In this document: in pieces, positions 15,404 to 28,900 of the stretch
How the letters are laid out: every line of letters starts with the position of its first letter
Position numbering within the stretch: position 1 is the first letter of the stretch
NCBI GenBank assembly: GCA_033239005.1
Contig: BSQZ01000006.1
Coordinates: 13,581,162-13,645,161 of the forward strand
Direction of reading: 5' to 3'
From: Lamellibrachia satsuma
Lineage: Eukaryota > Annelida > Polychaeta > Sabellida > Siboglinidae
Length of the DNA stretch: 64,000 bases
Made by a program: the position numbers and the translations under genes
Notes under the pieces: model-generated
The model's database searches: none
What the model saw: the letters and a program-made list of their open reading frames with translations, nothing else
What the model was told of the DNA's origin: nothing

Positions 15404-16859
15404 TAAAAAGGAGCATCTTCTGACATTAAGCTTACTTCAACCATCCTTACTTGCTCTACACTTTTTTCTTCCTGCTAGTTGTGTATTTGTGGATTAAATA
15501 TACCCTTCAATGTAAAAATAGGTTTGTCTAATGCAACCTGTTGCTGTACAACTGAAAGAGCTGAGCAGCTCCAGTTATTCTGACTGCTAGAGAATGCCTC
15601 AGTGTTGCTCTCTCGCTCTCTCACCTCTCTTTGTGTTCTCTAGCACTCCAAAGCTGGGCAGTACTTCAGCAAAGACTGCCAACTGCTCCATGGGTGTGTC
15701 AGCATCTGTGGCTGAGATGTCAGCCCTAGTCAGCGTCACTCGCTTACCCTCATCCACCTGTAGACAAGTCAGTTTTTATCAATGTAGAATGTTATTGTAC
15801 ACACCTTGATCAGCCCGCTGGATATGTGTGTTCAATATATAAATTACCATTACCAAAAATCATCATAAATGCTTACTAGTAAAAAAATTTAGATCATCTT
15901 AAATCTCACATCTATTTTAATTTGTGCTACTTACCATATTTGACCTAATGAGCATACAGTATGCTTGAAAAATAAGTGGGTCATGAAAAAACGTCATGGA
16001 ATCTGTTCTTATAAGTGTACACCAAAATTTTTTTTATAGTCATTTGATGACTAGTGTACAAAAAGTGGTGCCAACTGTTTAACACCAGATGGCGACACTT
16101 TTCAGTTGTTCACACTAGTCAAATGACAATAATTATGGATCCTGCTGATTAAAAAAGGGCTAATTAGGGCATGTACGTAATAAGTCAAATACAGTACATA
16201 TTATATCCATCTTCAAACTCCATGTTTAAGTGGATCCAAAATAAAGTACATTATAGTGACAAAAGTAACTGATGCAATCATCTCCAGATGAAACTTACAA
16301 CTTTCCTACCAGAATACATTTACCTACCATCTACAATTCTACACAATTTGTATAAAAAGTGAGGTTACCTGTACACCAGGTCCAACTTTAGTGACAGGAG
16401 GCTGGTTATTGACAGGTGTAATACTGATGGAGAACATCTGCATGGGCAATTTGTTGCCCCCCGAGTCGGTCACATTGAAGTAGACAACCTCTGATACAGC
16501 CCGCGCACCAATCTCTTTCTCAGACATGTACCTAGGAAACAGTCACAGCGACTCATGTAAATCTCATAACCATTTACTGCATTTATGGATATCTCTACAC
16601 ATAAACTTGCTAGGGTTATCTGAGTCACAGCGACTCATGTGAATCTCATAACCATTAACCGCATTTATGGATATTTCTATGCTAGGGTTATATGACATTC
16701 AAATTATAATGTATATAGTAATATGTATATACATGTACATTTAATAAACAAACATCCAGCTATATCTATCCTACATTCAACTAATAATGTATATAATAAT
16801 AATATATAAAATTATGCATGTACCAGGAACAGGATTATTTAATAAAAAACATCTGGCTC

Positions 16860-16937
<78 letters not shown>

Positions 16938-19900
16938 ATGTTGCTCTACAAATGTGTTCCTCTGGGCTACTGATATAACAAAATATACCACCTTGCAACT
17001 GGAAATTTAAGCACCATTTTTTCAATACTGTCTACACCAAATATAATAGGCTATAATAACTTTTATTAAAACAAAGCTCAGAGGTGAATCTAAATGAAAT
17101 CACGAAATCGATATACAACTACCAAGATGTAATAATAATATGAATTTATATAGCGCCTGAATCCACTTAAAATTAAATGCTCTCAGGTTCTTTACATCAA
17201 ATTGCATACGCTAAATACGTATATACAGTCGCGCCTCGTTATAACGCGCCCCGTTATTACGCGGATTCGGATATAACGCGGTCGGTCGTGGACCCCGAAT
17301 TTCTGCCGCCAGGGGAAAATGTCAATAAACATTAGGCGTTGTTTGTTTTGCACTGCCGCCGACATCAGTCGCTGTCGCTGGCTTCGCTTCGACGCTTTGT
17401 AAATTGCAATCGAGATTCACAAATATGCCTCGCGTAAGAATCAGATCAACCGTTTTAAATGCATTTAACAAGCAGTACCAATATAACACTTGGGTGAAAT
17501 TACATGCTTCCGTTACATCGTAAATTTAATCGTTTTCCCGACGCGAAACCAACATGTCAAGTTCCTAACCCAAGCCAAGGCGCTACCAGTGGCGAAAATA
17601 CGAATTCGTCATCCGCATATGAAATGATGAATCGATGTTAAGTGGTGCGTAATAAATTTATGCTTCGGTCGAGATCGGTTGAAAGACGAAGCGAAACAAT
17701 TATTAATTCTACCTATTGTCTTTTTCTGTGTTTTATCAGCTTGCATACTACGTTTGTCAAATCATATACGTTTTCAGCTGCTCAGGTCCAGGTTATTATT
17801 TTCGATTCGTAGGCCTGTTGGTCCAGTACATCATCATCGTAGTAGATCTATCCCATAACGGTATACGTACATGTGTTTTATTCAGTTCAAGAGTCAAATG
17901 GGTGTGACATTTAAAAATAATACACTTTGGTGCTAGTATACGCGTTTAATAAGTTCCATAAACTGCATATTGCCGTATAAGACAATGCTGCAAGCACATG
18001 GGGCTTCGACAGGGTTCATGGACTTGGTGCAGCGGGCAGCGGTCGCTGTTGTTTAGTAGCTCCCTGGTGGCAGATATGAGAACACCTAACGCGCCTCGCT
18101 TACAACGCGGTCCGAAGTCGTGGACCCCGACTACCGCGTTATAACGAGGAGCGACTGTATGTAGCTAAGAAAATAAACCGTAGACAATCAAATCCTATTC
18201 CCAAGGTGAGATCTGAAAAAAGCATTGTCACCTGACAAGTTTCCTGTTGACATCTTCCTGAGTGAAGCTCTTGCCTGCAATCATCATCTCGTAGCTGTTG
18301 TGTAAGAAGAAGCCGCCATGCTTTGGTTCTGAGGACAGAACAATCTTCAGTTCCGAGTTGGGAGTCTCTTCGTCGACAAATGCGAGGTGACTGGGCTGCA
18401 GTACTTGGCTCGAGTCTGCAGCAGACAGTAGGAAGTGTACAGCAGACAGTAAAAAGTGTAAAGCAGATAGCAGGAAATGCACAGCAGACAGCAGGAAGTG
18501 TACAACAACAAGAGGAAGTCTACAACAGACAGCAGGAAGTGTACAACAGCAGGAGGAAGCGTACACCAGCAGAGGAAGTGTACAACAAACAGCAGGAAGA
18601 GTACAGCAGCAGGAGGAAGTGTACAGCACACAGTAGGGAGTGTACATCAGACAACAGGATATGTACGGCAGACAGTAGGAAATGTACATCAGACAGCAGG
18701 AAGTGTACATCAGACAGGAGGAAGCATACAGCAGACAGGAGGAAGTGTACAGCAGTGCACAGCAGACAGTATGAAATGTACAGCAGATAGCAGGAAGTGT
18801 ACAACAGACATCAGGAAGTATACAGCAGACAAGACGAAGTGTACAGCAGACAGCAGGAAGTGTATAACGATTCAGAATAAAGCAAAATAAGACTACTGGA
18901 AATATCTCTTACAACTGCAGCAGTAAAAAAATACCTACATTGGAAAACATTATTTCCTGCTGAATTGTATTAAGCCAATTCAAATACTGACGAAAGCTAC
19001 TTTAAAACATAAATATGCAAAAATAGTGTTTCATATTTCTATCAGTGGCTAGACATGGGCATACCTTCAGCAACCACCAGGGTCATGGTGGCCAGGGGGC
19101 TGCGCTTAGGCGAAGAGCTGTCCACTTTCACTATGTCGACAGCGATGTTTAGGGGGACAGAATGGGTGCCGTCCGCCACGGTCAGTTGTATGACATCAGT
19201 GAGAGTCTCAGAGCCATCATGCACATAGTAGAACTGGTTCTCACGAATCTCTTTGAAGGTGAACTGGTCACCTGTGGCCACAGGTCAACAGCAGGTTATG
19301 TCAAAAGGAGAGAACTGGTTGGTTGGTCAGATACAACATTATGAGTTGAGTCCCGTGCATTAGGGCAGTTTAAGTTCTTCTTGTATTGTTGGATTACGTC
19401 ATATATTTATTTTATACTTGCTACATGCAAACATGCCATTAACAGAAATAAAAATATTATAATCACAGGTACACAGCATCAACACAAGAATTCATGAGGT
19501 GATCATCTGTAGAATTATTACTGATGGTGAAACTGAATTGTTAATTGTTAACCAGTACTTTAACAAGATTGCCATCAAAGACAATACTCCCAGATGGCAA
19601 GTGGCCAAGGAAGCCATTGGGTTATCGAAAGTTCAACAATGCTCATCTATGTGTAACCTGCCCTTTTGAGATATTTGTCAATTTGGTTTTTAAACACACC
19701 GGGTATTCCCGCTGCTAGTATTTACACAATCTATAGATAATTTGCTTCATTCATTAATCATCCTCTGTGAGAACGATACTCTCTGTACTCTAGTTCATCT
19801 ATCTTTCATTAGTGAGAAACAAATATTTCTATCAATATTTTCGTACCCATTCAATATCTTAGAAACTTAAATTTGATCTCCTCTTAACCTCCATGTCTCC

Positions 19901-22900
19901 AGGGTTGTTAAACCACATTCTAGTAGTAATCACTATAATGTTCACCTTCTCTGAGCGTAACTTGAAACGTGGCAGTTTTCTTCACAAAGTCACCAGCAGA
20001 AGGAAGTTTGCTCAGGGTGAATGTCAAGTCTTGCAACCTGGTGTCTGGGTCTACGATATTAATAACAGCCGGTCCAATGAGGATGGTCTCTCCCTGGGAC
20101 GTCACCAATGAGGGGGAGGTATCAATCATGCGAGGGGCGATGTTGTTGACTGGCATCACCTTGATTACAAACTTGTGTTCTGGCAGTAGATGTCCATCCG
20201 TCTTATCTTCCACTGAAACAGGGTGAGTACATACAGGGTCTATATAAAGGAAAAGGTCAGTTCTTACATAGTGCAGTGTCCAGACCTAAGGACCTTCACC
20301 TTCTGACAGACCTGTTCCTTCCAACACCAAGTCAACTACTGTGCAATAATTATTCGTTCATACATATCCATCACTCTGTTCTCACAGCTGAGTTAACCGA
20401 GTCAAAACAAATTGCCTAAGTTTTGAAACTGCTGCAAGAGGATTAAAAAAATAACATTTATAAATGGTATTTGACAATTTGCAAGATGGATTATGATGAC
20501 AAAAAAAACTTACTTTTAGTGCTGTTCACAATTATCATATTTTTTATAAATACCGTTATTATATTCAATATTGTTCATTATTATATATCACTGGTGCTAA
20601 CTTAAAAATATCTAAAGTTACTTCTCTGACAAATCTAATCATAACCAGGATATTTAAAAAAAAAAGTGTTTTCACACATCTATGCCTTTTAAAATCAGGT
20701 TTCAAAAAGGTTAGGTTTCTTGCGGCCCAATTTTGCAAAATAGCATCATCAGTGATGGCCGTTACAAAACTGGATGACGAGATAATACTATCATTGTGTG
20801 AACAAAGAGTCCCAACAAATATTCGAGGAAACTTACAAGTAAACATGAACATTACAGTCTTCTGTGATATGCCTATGTCTTTCTTCGGCGGTCGATAGAG
20901 AATCCTGTTTTCGTTGATATCTTCCTGTGTAAATTCAAGGACCATTACAAACGGTCGCTCAATGTGTTCCACAATTCCGTCAGCTGATGACAGGGGGCGA
21001 GTGATGTGATATACGAGATCCCGATCAGCTGTGTCAAGGTCAGTGAAAGCGAGGTCGAATCTTGTGATAGCAATCACCTTATTCTCAAGAACCTGAAACA
21101 CATGGTTGTCGTCAAGTACACCATTTTTCTGTTTAGCCAGCAACATTAGCAATGATTTATCCTGTAACATCGAGGTGACAACGTCACCGAGATAAAGCAG
21201 GGACAACAGTGGAATGTACTGCACCAAGATACAATGTAACTATCAAGACACCAAACTCAACTTTTAAAATACTGAATAAACATGAAGATACTGATAGAAA
21301 TAATTTCTTCCAACTTAAGGAACATAGCAAGACTATATCGAGGGCATGACATAGCATTAGTAAAAGGACAGTGTAGACTGGACATTAACAATATTATATA
21401 GTTAAGTAATCCATTGGTCTATAAAGAATCTGTAATTTCTTTATGTAAGTACCATTTTTATCAACGAAGCAATATCAGAAAATATTTACTAATAGAAACA
21501 CTTGACGTGTTGAATACTGTGACCTACATAATGTTGATGCTCAACTTACATTGGTATGAATCATTTCGTTGTCACATAACCTGCACATAACGTTGTCACA
21601 TAACCCAGTACACTCACCACCATGCCTAGGTTGACCCCAAGGGCGACAGTTGGCACAGCCCCTGGCATTGCGAGGTCATAGAGGTCAGGGGGATGAACCC
21701 GTTCGCCAGATTCTCTTGTAGGCTCATAGTCTTCACCTTTTACTCGAGTCTCATGAGTTGGCAGATAACCCCTTCTAGGGCTCAGTTCAATCTCGTCATC
21801 AGTATCTTCATTGTCTCGTCCTGGCTGGTACGCCTCTCTGGGGGTAGGGGTATGTTTTGTGTAACGTGGATCCATATTGCCTGGTCCAGAAATGCCCCCT
21901 CCACGGAGATCAATAGGCTTTGGAATAAGATCCTCGTGAGGATCATAAGTATGTATGCGAGGTTCAGATGTGCCTCCTCTGCGAGGATCCTTTGGTTGAG
22001 GGGCTTCATCTGTCGTGTAAGGATCAACGATTTCGGGAAGGGGCTCATTGAACGGGTCCCCAGGAGGGAGGAAGGGGCCCTTGGCGGGATGGAAAGGACC
22101 TTTCTCTGGGTGGAAGGTCTTGGGCAGCTGGTCGTCGCTCTCTCGAAATGGATCAAGGGTGGACAGTGGGTTGAAGGTGTCTGCTTCGAAGGGGTGCACC
22201 ACCACAATATACATCTCCTGCTCCCTCAAAACATTTGGGGGGTTTGCGTTGTCAGACACCTGTGAAAGAAACAAACAGAGTCTTAAATGCTAAATTTTTC
22301 CAGCACCTGCTGTTGTGACATTTGTTTTAAAAAGGAAGCATTTTAACGTCTTTTCTGCAATTTGTGTCTTCAAAATGTCTAAACTATGAAAGTAAACCAC
22401 TTGCTGTCATGGTGAATCAAAACCCTTAAAACATGCAAAAGTTTATAAGAATGAGTGTAGTTCGTGTCTGTGTGTAGGAATCAGTTATCACCCTTGGCCC
22501 CATAGAAAATTCTGATATCTTGTAAGAATTTAACCGTCAAACAGGACAGACTGCTGAACAAGATTTAAAGGAATATGGGCATAAAAAAAATACTGAAATA
22601 TTAATTAAAATTCATCAATGTTTTCACCACCACTAAACTGACCGAGTACTATTTGTCACTGGTCTGCATACAGCTACTACACTGTTAGGCTCTCACCTCA
22701 AAGCGGAAGAAATCTGAGTTTTCCTTCCCTCCTTTGTGTCGATACCAGATCCTGCCTTCGTTGATGTCCCGCTGAAGGAAGCGGAACATATTTGCTCCCA
22801 TTTGCCCACCTCCGATACCCTCCCAGCCCTCCGTGGGCTCTCCCTCTGGCATCGGCACTACCATTAGTATATCACCTGCAGACCACAACAGAAACACTAC

Positions 22901-25900
22901 AATTACAACAAATCTTGGCTTTATTTTACAACTACACTTATATTAATATATATATATTTTATTTCATTATTTTTAACTTATAGATTCAACTGATTTACTG
23001 GTCAAATTTGGAGCATGCGCCATATGTGCATTACTTGGTGGATACTGACACTATACAAGACATCATCATTATTATTATTACCAATCTTATTTTTCATTTA
23101 ACTTTTCCTTTAACAATATAATCCATTTTAGACTATTAAAATATGCATCATGTATGTGCTATTAATAGGGTGGCTTAAATTTATATACATAAAAAATTAT
23201 AAAATAATAAAAATAATTATTTCCAACATCACATTATCATCAGTAACATGCAATTATGTGTGCAACCGTTGCAATAAACAATAATAATAATACATAATAT
23301 TAAAATTAACTGCTTACTAGAAAAAATTGCCCTGGCTTGAAGTGATTCTGTTAAGCAGGGTCCACTGTATATACAAACCATTCAGCAGCGCTCTCTGTGG
23401 GTTTCTGTTAGTGTGTGTTTGCTCTCATGAAGGTAACATGATGAGAAAGTCTACATGAAACAGCTAATAAGCACCTATGACGTACCTTCCTTTGGGTTAT
23501 TTGACGGCGGGGTGAGGGTGTAGATGAGGTCAGAACTCGGCTGACCACTGACTGTCTCATACTCCAAATCCTCTCTGATGATCTGCACCATTTGACCCGG
23601 CTCCACAAACACATCCTTGTTGTGTACAAGCTGAGGGGCCTTGTTGCCCTACAACCACAAAGTACAACACACTGAATACACAGACTGAGGGGCCTTGTTG
23701 CCCTACAACCACAAAGTACAACACACTGAATACACAGACTGAGAGGCCTTGTTGCCCTACAACCACAAAGTACAACACACTGAATACACAGACTGAGGGG
23801 CCTTGTTGCCCTACAACCACAAAGTACAACACACTGAATACACAGACTGAGAGGCCTTGTTGCCCTACAACCATATATGTACAACACACTGAATACACAG
23901 ACTGAGAGGCCTTGTTGCCCTACAACCATATATGTACAACACACTGAATACACAGACTGAGAGGCCTTGTTGCCCTACAACCATATATGTACAACACACT
24001 GAATACCCAGACTGGGGACCTTGTTGCCCTACAACCATACATGTACAACACACTGAATACACAGACTGAGAGGCCTTGTTGCCCTACAACCACACAGTAC
24101 AACACACTGAATACACAGACTGGGGGACCTTGTTGCCCTACAACCACACAGTACAACACACCGAATACCCAGACTGGGGACCTTGTTGCCCTACAACCAA
24201 ACAGTACAACACACTGAATACCCAGACTGGGGACCTTGTTGCCCTACAACCAAACAGTACAACACACTGAATACCCAGACTGGGGACCTTGTTGCCCTAC
24301 AACCAAACAGTACAACACACTGAATACCCAGACTGGGGACCTTGTTGCCCTACAACCACACAGTACAACACACTGAATACCCAGACTGGGGACCTTGTTG
24401 CCCTACAACCAAACAGTACAACACACTGAATGCACAGGCTGGGGGTCCCTGTTGCCCTACAACCACACAGTACAACACACTGAATACATATACCGGGGGG
24501 CCTTGTTGCCCTACAACCACCCAGTACAACATACTGAATACATAGACTTGGGGGCCTTGTAGCCCTACAACCGCACAGTACAACACACTGAATAAACAAG
24601 TGCGATGCACGAGTTGGTCTGACAATAGTTCTACGAGTTGGTCTGAAAATAGTTCCACAGTGTCATCAAGCTAGGCATTCACATGGTAATGTCATCCCAA
24701 CAATGAGCCGATGCCATCACATGCAACCAGATGCAGCGTCATCACATCTGTGTAAACTGTACGTCACCAGGACGCATCGTAGAACCGACGCTATTTTGAA
24801 GTTACATCACATGCACTATGAAATGGCGCTGACCTTTGACATCACCTCTTTGCGGCGACAATATCGCTTCATGTACAGTATTCTGGTGTTTCGTTCATCT
24901 GCAGATTAAGTGTAAATAGTATCTCAGATAAACAGCTTGCATGCGATACTTGCCTTGAACCTGATGTCCACTTTAAACATGACATTGAGTGTGTTGAAGC
25001 CGTCGGAGGCTTGGAACAGTATGTGGTCATGGTGGTTTCTGTTTGTGCTGTTGTGCCTGTAGACCACCTTGCCTGCCTTTAGCAGGTCCAGGGTGAACGA
25101 CTTCAACACCACCACTGCATCCTCCAGCAAGGTGATATTGCCATAAGTCGGTCCTGAAAACATAAGCATAATTTGGAGCAAAAACATTTTATTGGGTGAT
25201 TAAATTCTGAACATATACGACACTATAGAAACACTGGTCAATAGTGCCAGACACGGGTGCAGTGTTTTTTTGTTGTTGTAAATTATGTTTACATCATTAA
25301 AACTATATCATTATGTCAGTGCGAGAATAATTGGAACTTCTAATTATGTAACTAATTTAAATATATCAACTGTTAAAATATCCACTGCTCATAACCAACT
25401 GAAGCAATTATAAATTCTGAAATATGAAAAAATTAAATGTATACAGCTGTATACCTGAAACCACATTTTACGTTTGGGGTGTTTCCCTTAATTTTAATGG
25501 TGCCATTCCTCCATCTTTGATGTTCACTATTTTATGAAAAATACAATAAAAGGGTAAAACTAGATTGCAAATGGTAACAACATTAATATTACTGGTATTA
25601 TCAAAAATATAAAATTGTACCTTCGACAACTTTGATTATCACAGCAGCCCAACTATCGTCGTCCTGGATGTCGAAGTTCTTCTCAGCAGAAATGACGGCC
25701 GTGGAGCCGTGGTCGACAACAAGAGGGATGTTCTTCATAAGGCGTGGTGGCATAGCTGAGGTGACTCTGATGGGCACTATCTGTCTTGGACTGCCACTGT
25801 TCAAATCACTCACCCACAATTCAACCTCACCTATAAAATGACCACACATTCTACACTAGTAGATCAGAAATTACATTTCTATTATATTTCTCCTTGAAAA

Positions 25901-28900
25901 ATACAATGTGATCGCTACCTCTTTAAACACAATTTGATTTAAACTTCAAACATGATTCACAGTAATAAAATCAGGAAACATATACAATAGAAAAAGTACA
26001 TGGTAGAGTCATAGCTGGAGGTCATGTTTGTTTGGTGTTGATTCTCGTTAATATTTCTGGAAACAATGTTAATGTTTCTTAAAATTCCCAACATCCCAAA
26101 AAATTTATTTGATTAGGGCCACTGTGTGATGTTATCCTACTTGTGGAAAGATGATGAAAAATTAATCAAACTAACTTCCTATATAGCATATTTAAAATCA
26201 TTAGATGTGCAATCAGTAATTTTATTGCCACATAATGGTTCCTAGATATTTGGCCACAATACATGAAAACTGTCTTACCTGCCAATGGTTTGTAGGCGTC
26301 GTGTTGGAATCTAATTCGTCCATCCATTAATTCTTTTGGCGAAAACATCGCATTGGCAAGCATGAGATTATCTTTGCCATCAACAATCTTCATGATATTG
26401 CCATTGGCTGGCGGTTTAATGATGCGGAATTTCAGCTTCTCGAATGGCGTGTCTTTGTCAGACGTCATCAGCATGTTATGTGTGATAGTTGTGTAGCCTC
26501 CAGTATGTGCCAGGATTGTATTGTTCTTGTACAGAACCGGAGGAAACTGGTTGGCTGCAGCAACACAGAACTCAAAATCAAAGTTTGTAAGAAGTCCTAA
26601 AAATATGATTGAATTTGAGATGTAAATTTTATGTTGATAAACACATGAATGAGAAATCAAAACACTAAACACAGTTAAACCCTTCCTCACTATACAATCT
26701 ATACAACTCTCAACAATTTCAACATGTGGATGAAACTACTTCCTAATCTTGGACACGGGTCAGTAACAGGGGCGTGGTGGGGTGAGCACAGTAGCTCAGC
26801 ATGTCTGTCAATCAAGAGGAATGGGGTTCGAGTCCACCTGCTGTCATTTCAAAATTTGGGCAACTACATTCACCCCACTTTGCCTGTGTCTTTCGGAAGA
26901 GACACTAAAACAGTTGGCGACTTCTGCCTGGTGTCTGTGCATGCCAGGAAGTAAAAGATCCCATGCAGAGGGCAAACATGTAACATGTTATGGACTCACA
27001 AACTAGAAGAAGAAGTGTGACATTTCAGATTCTATGACCATAACTATGCAAGAGAGTATGGAACCTTACAATGTTACTGCATGCATCTCACACTCACCGT
27101 CGCACACTCTGGTGTCCTCATTGGCCAGGTAGCCATCCCCACAGCTCTCCACACACACTCCCTGCAGCATGAAGGTACGGCTGTTGCACTGGTCACACTG
27201 GTCCTTGCCACTGCACACCAGACACTTGGATGGACATCCTGGGAACATAACATGATCACTGAAAAACCTCACCAACACAACACATTTAGTACCTACTGAG
27301 TGCTGACAGATGCTTACACTCACCTCACCATTACAAGCACAAGCACTTAAGGAACCAAATGATCACTGAGAAACCCCACCAACACAACACATTTAGTACC
27401 TACTGAGTGCTGACAGATGCTTACACTCACCTCACCATTACAAGCACAAGCACTTAAGGAACCAAATGATCACTGAGAAACCCCACCAACACAACACATT
27501 TAGTACCTACTGAGTGCTGACAGATGCTTACACTCACCTCACCATTACAAGCACAAGCACTTAAGGAACCAAATGATCACTGAGAAACCCCACCAACACA
27601 ATACATTTAGTACCTACTGAGTGCTGACAGATGCTTACACTCACCTCACCATTACAAGCACAAGCACTTAAGGAACCAAATGATCACTGAGAAACCCCAC
27701 CAACACAACACATTTAGTACCTACTGAGTGCTGACAGATGCTTACACTCACCTCACCATTACAAGCACAAGCACTTAAGGAACCAAATGATCACTGAGAA
27801 ACCTCACCAACACAACACATTTAGTACCTACTGAGTGCTGACAGATGCTTACACTCACCTCAACATTATAAGCACAAGCACTTAAGGAACCAAATGATCA
27901 CTGAGAAACCCCACCAACACAACACATTTAGTACCTACTGAGTGCTGACAGATGCTTACACTCACCTCACCATTATAAGCACAAGCACTTAAGGAACCAA
28001 TTGGGAGTTCAAACAAGACATCAAAAATATTATGGATATAATCACAAGGCTAAAAAATATGCCATGTAACTATACCATGCAACCAACATTACTAGCAGCA
28101 TGGTTGATTTGATTATACTGACCAAACTACATATAGTAAAACAGTAATCACTCAATATTTTGCTGTGTTGAATGTACATTTTATACAACATCTAAAACAT
28201 ATCTCTTAGGAAAATTATTTTAAAACCTGTACTCACTAATGCAATTGTTGCCCTTAACATAGAAGCGTCGGTCGCATGTTGGCACGCAAGAGACTTGCTG
28301 CAGCACCAAGCCATCTGGACATCCTTCGCAACCACTGTCTCCCAGCAGACATGGCTGACAATTCAATCCACACACTGAAACAAAGGATGGGTTTATTTCT
28401 ATAGCTGGGGCATGTAGCAAGAATTAATAACATAATATATAATATCTGATATTCAAGACAGAACAAAAGGAAAAATGTTAGTGGATGGATTTAGCACAAC
28501 AGAACAGAGATGGCAATTTCACGAAGATAGTAACAGCAGATAGATCGGTTACACACGTGGGAAACAAACACCAAAATAGCATTAACCAGGGCCCCTGAAG
28601 GCAAATGGAAAAAGAAGGCCAAAATCAATATGGATAAGGAATGTTGAAGCAGAGCGGAACCAACAAGGATGGAGTTCTTGGAAGATGACAGAGAACACAG
28701 CTAGAAATCATATAAAATGGCGGACATTACTAAGTGGCCTAATGCACCAACCAGAGTGTGAAGAGGAAGCACGTACAGACAACCAGAAACAGGTGAAATA
28801 AGATCAACACCCTAGAAACATGCAAGGGTTTGTGTGAAACAAGTGAATATTCAACTTACCTTGACACTTGTTTCCTTTTGGATAATATCCACCACCGCAA

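Noticed and set aside
15032..15497. Several 80-124 codon frames of Cys-Met-Tyr-Val or His-Thr-Tyr-Ile repeats
   Set aside because: They are translations of the TATG/CATA microsatellite on both strands, with no splice or start context.
18228..18890. Cysteine/leucine-rich and CTADSRK-type repeat frames on both strands
   Set aside because: Translations of the 21-bp minisatellite; only 18232-18415 is coding.
21693..22265. 190-codon plus-strand frame opposite the long exon
   Set aside because: Shadow of the minus-strand coding exon, whose frame, splice sites and junction phases fit the FRAS1-like gene.
23408..24658. Multiple overlapping frames rich in VFSVLYCVVVGQQGP on minus and NTLNTQTG on plus
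   Set aside because: Products of the 54-bp array; only the exon 23486-23648 portion is supported by domain homology.
27239..28000. CRISPR-like regular repeats (107 bp and other arrays)
   Set aside because: Contiguous tandem repeats without unique spacers, in a eukaryotic intron.
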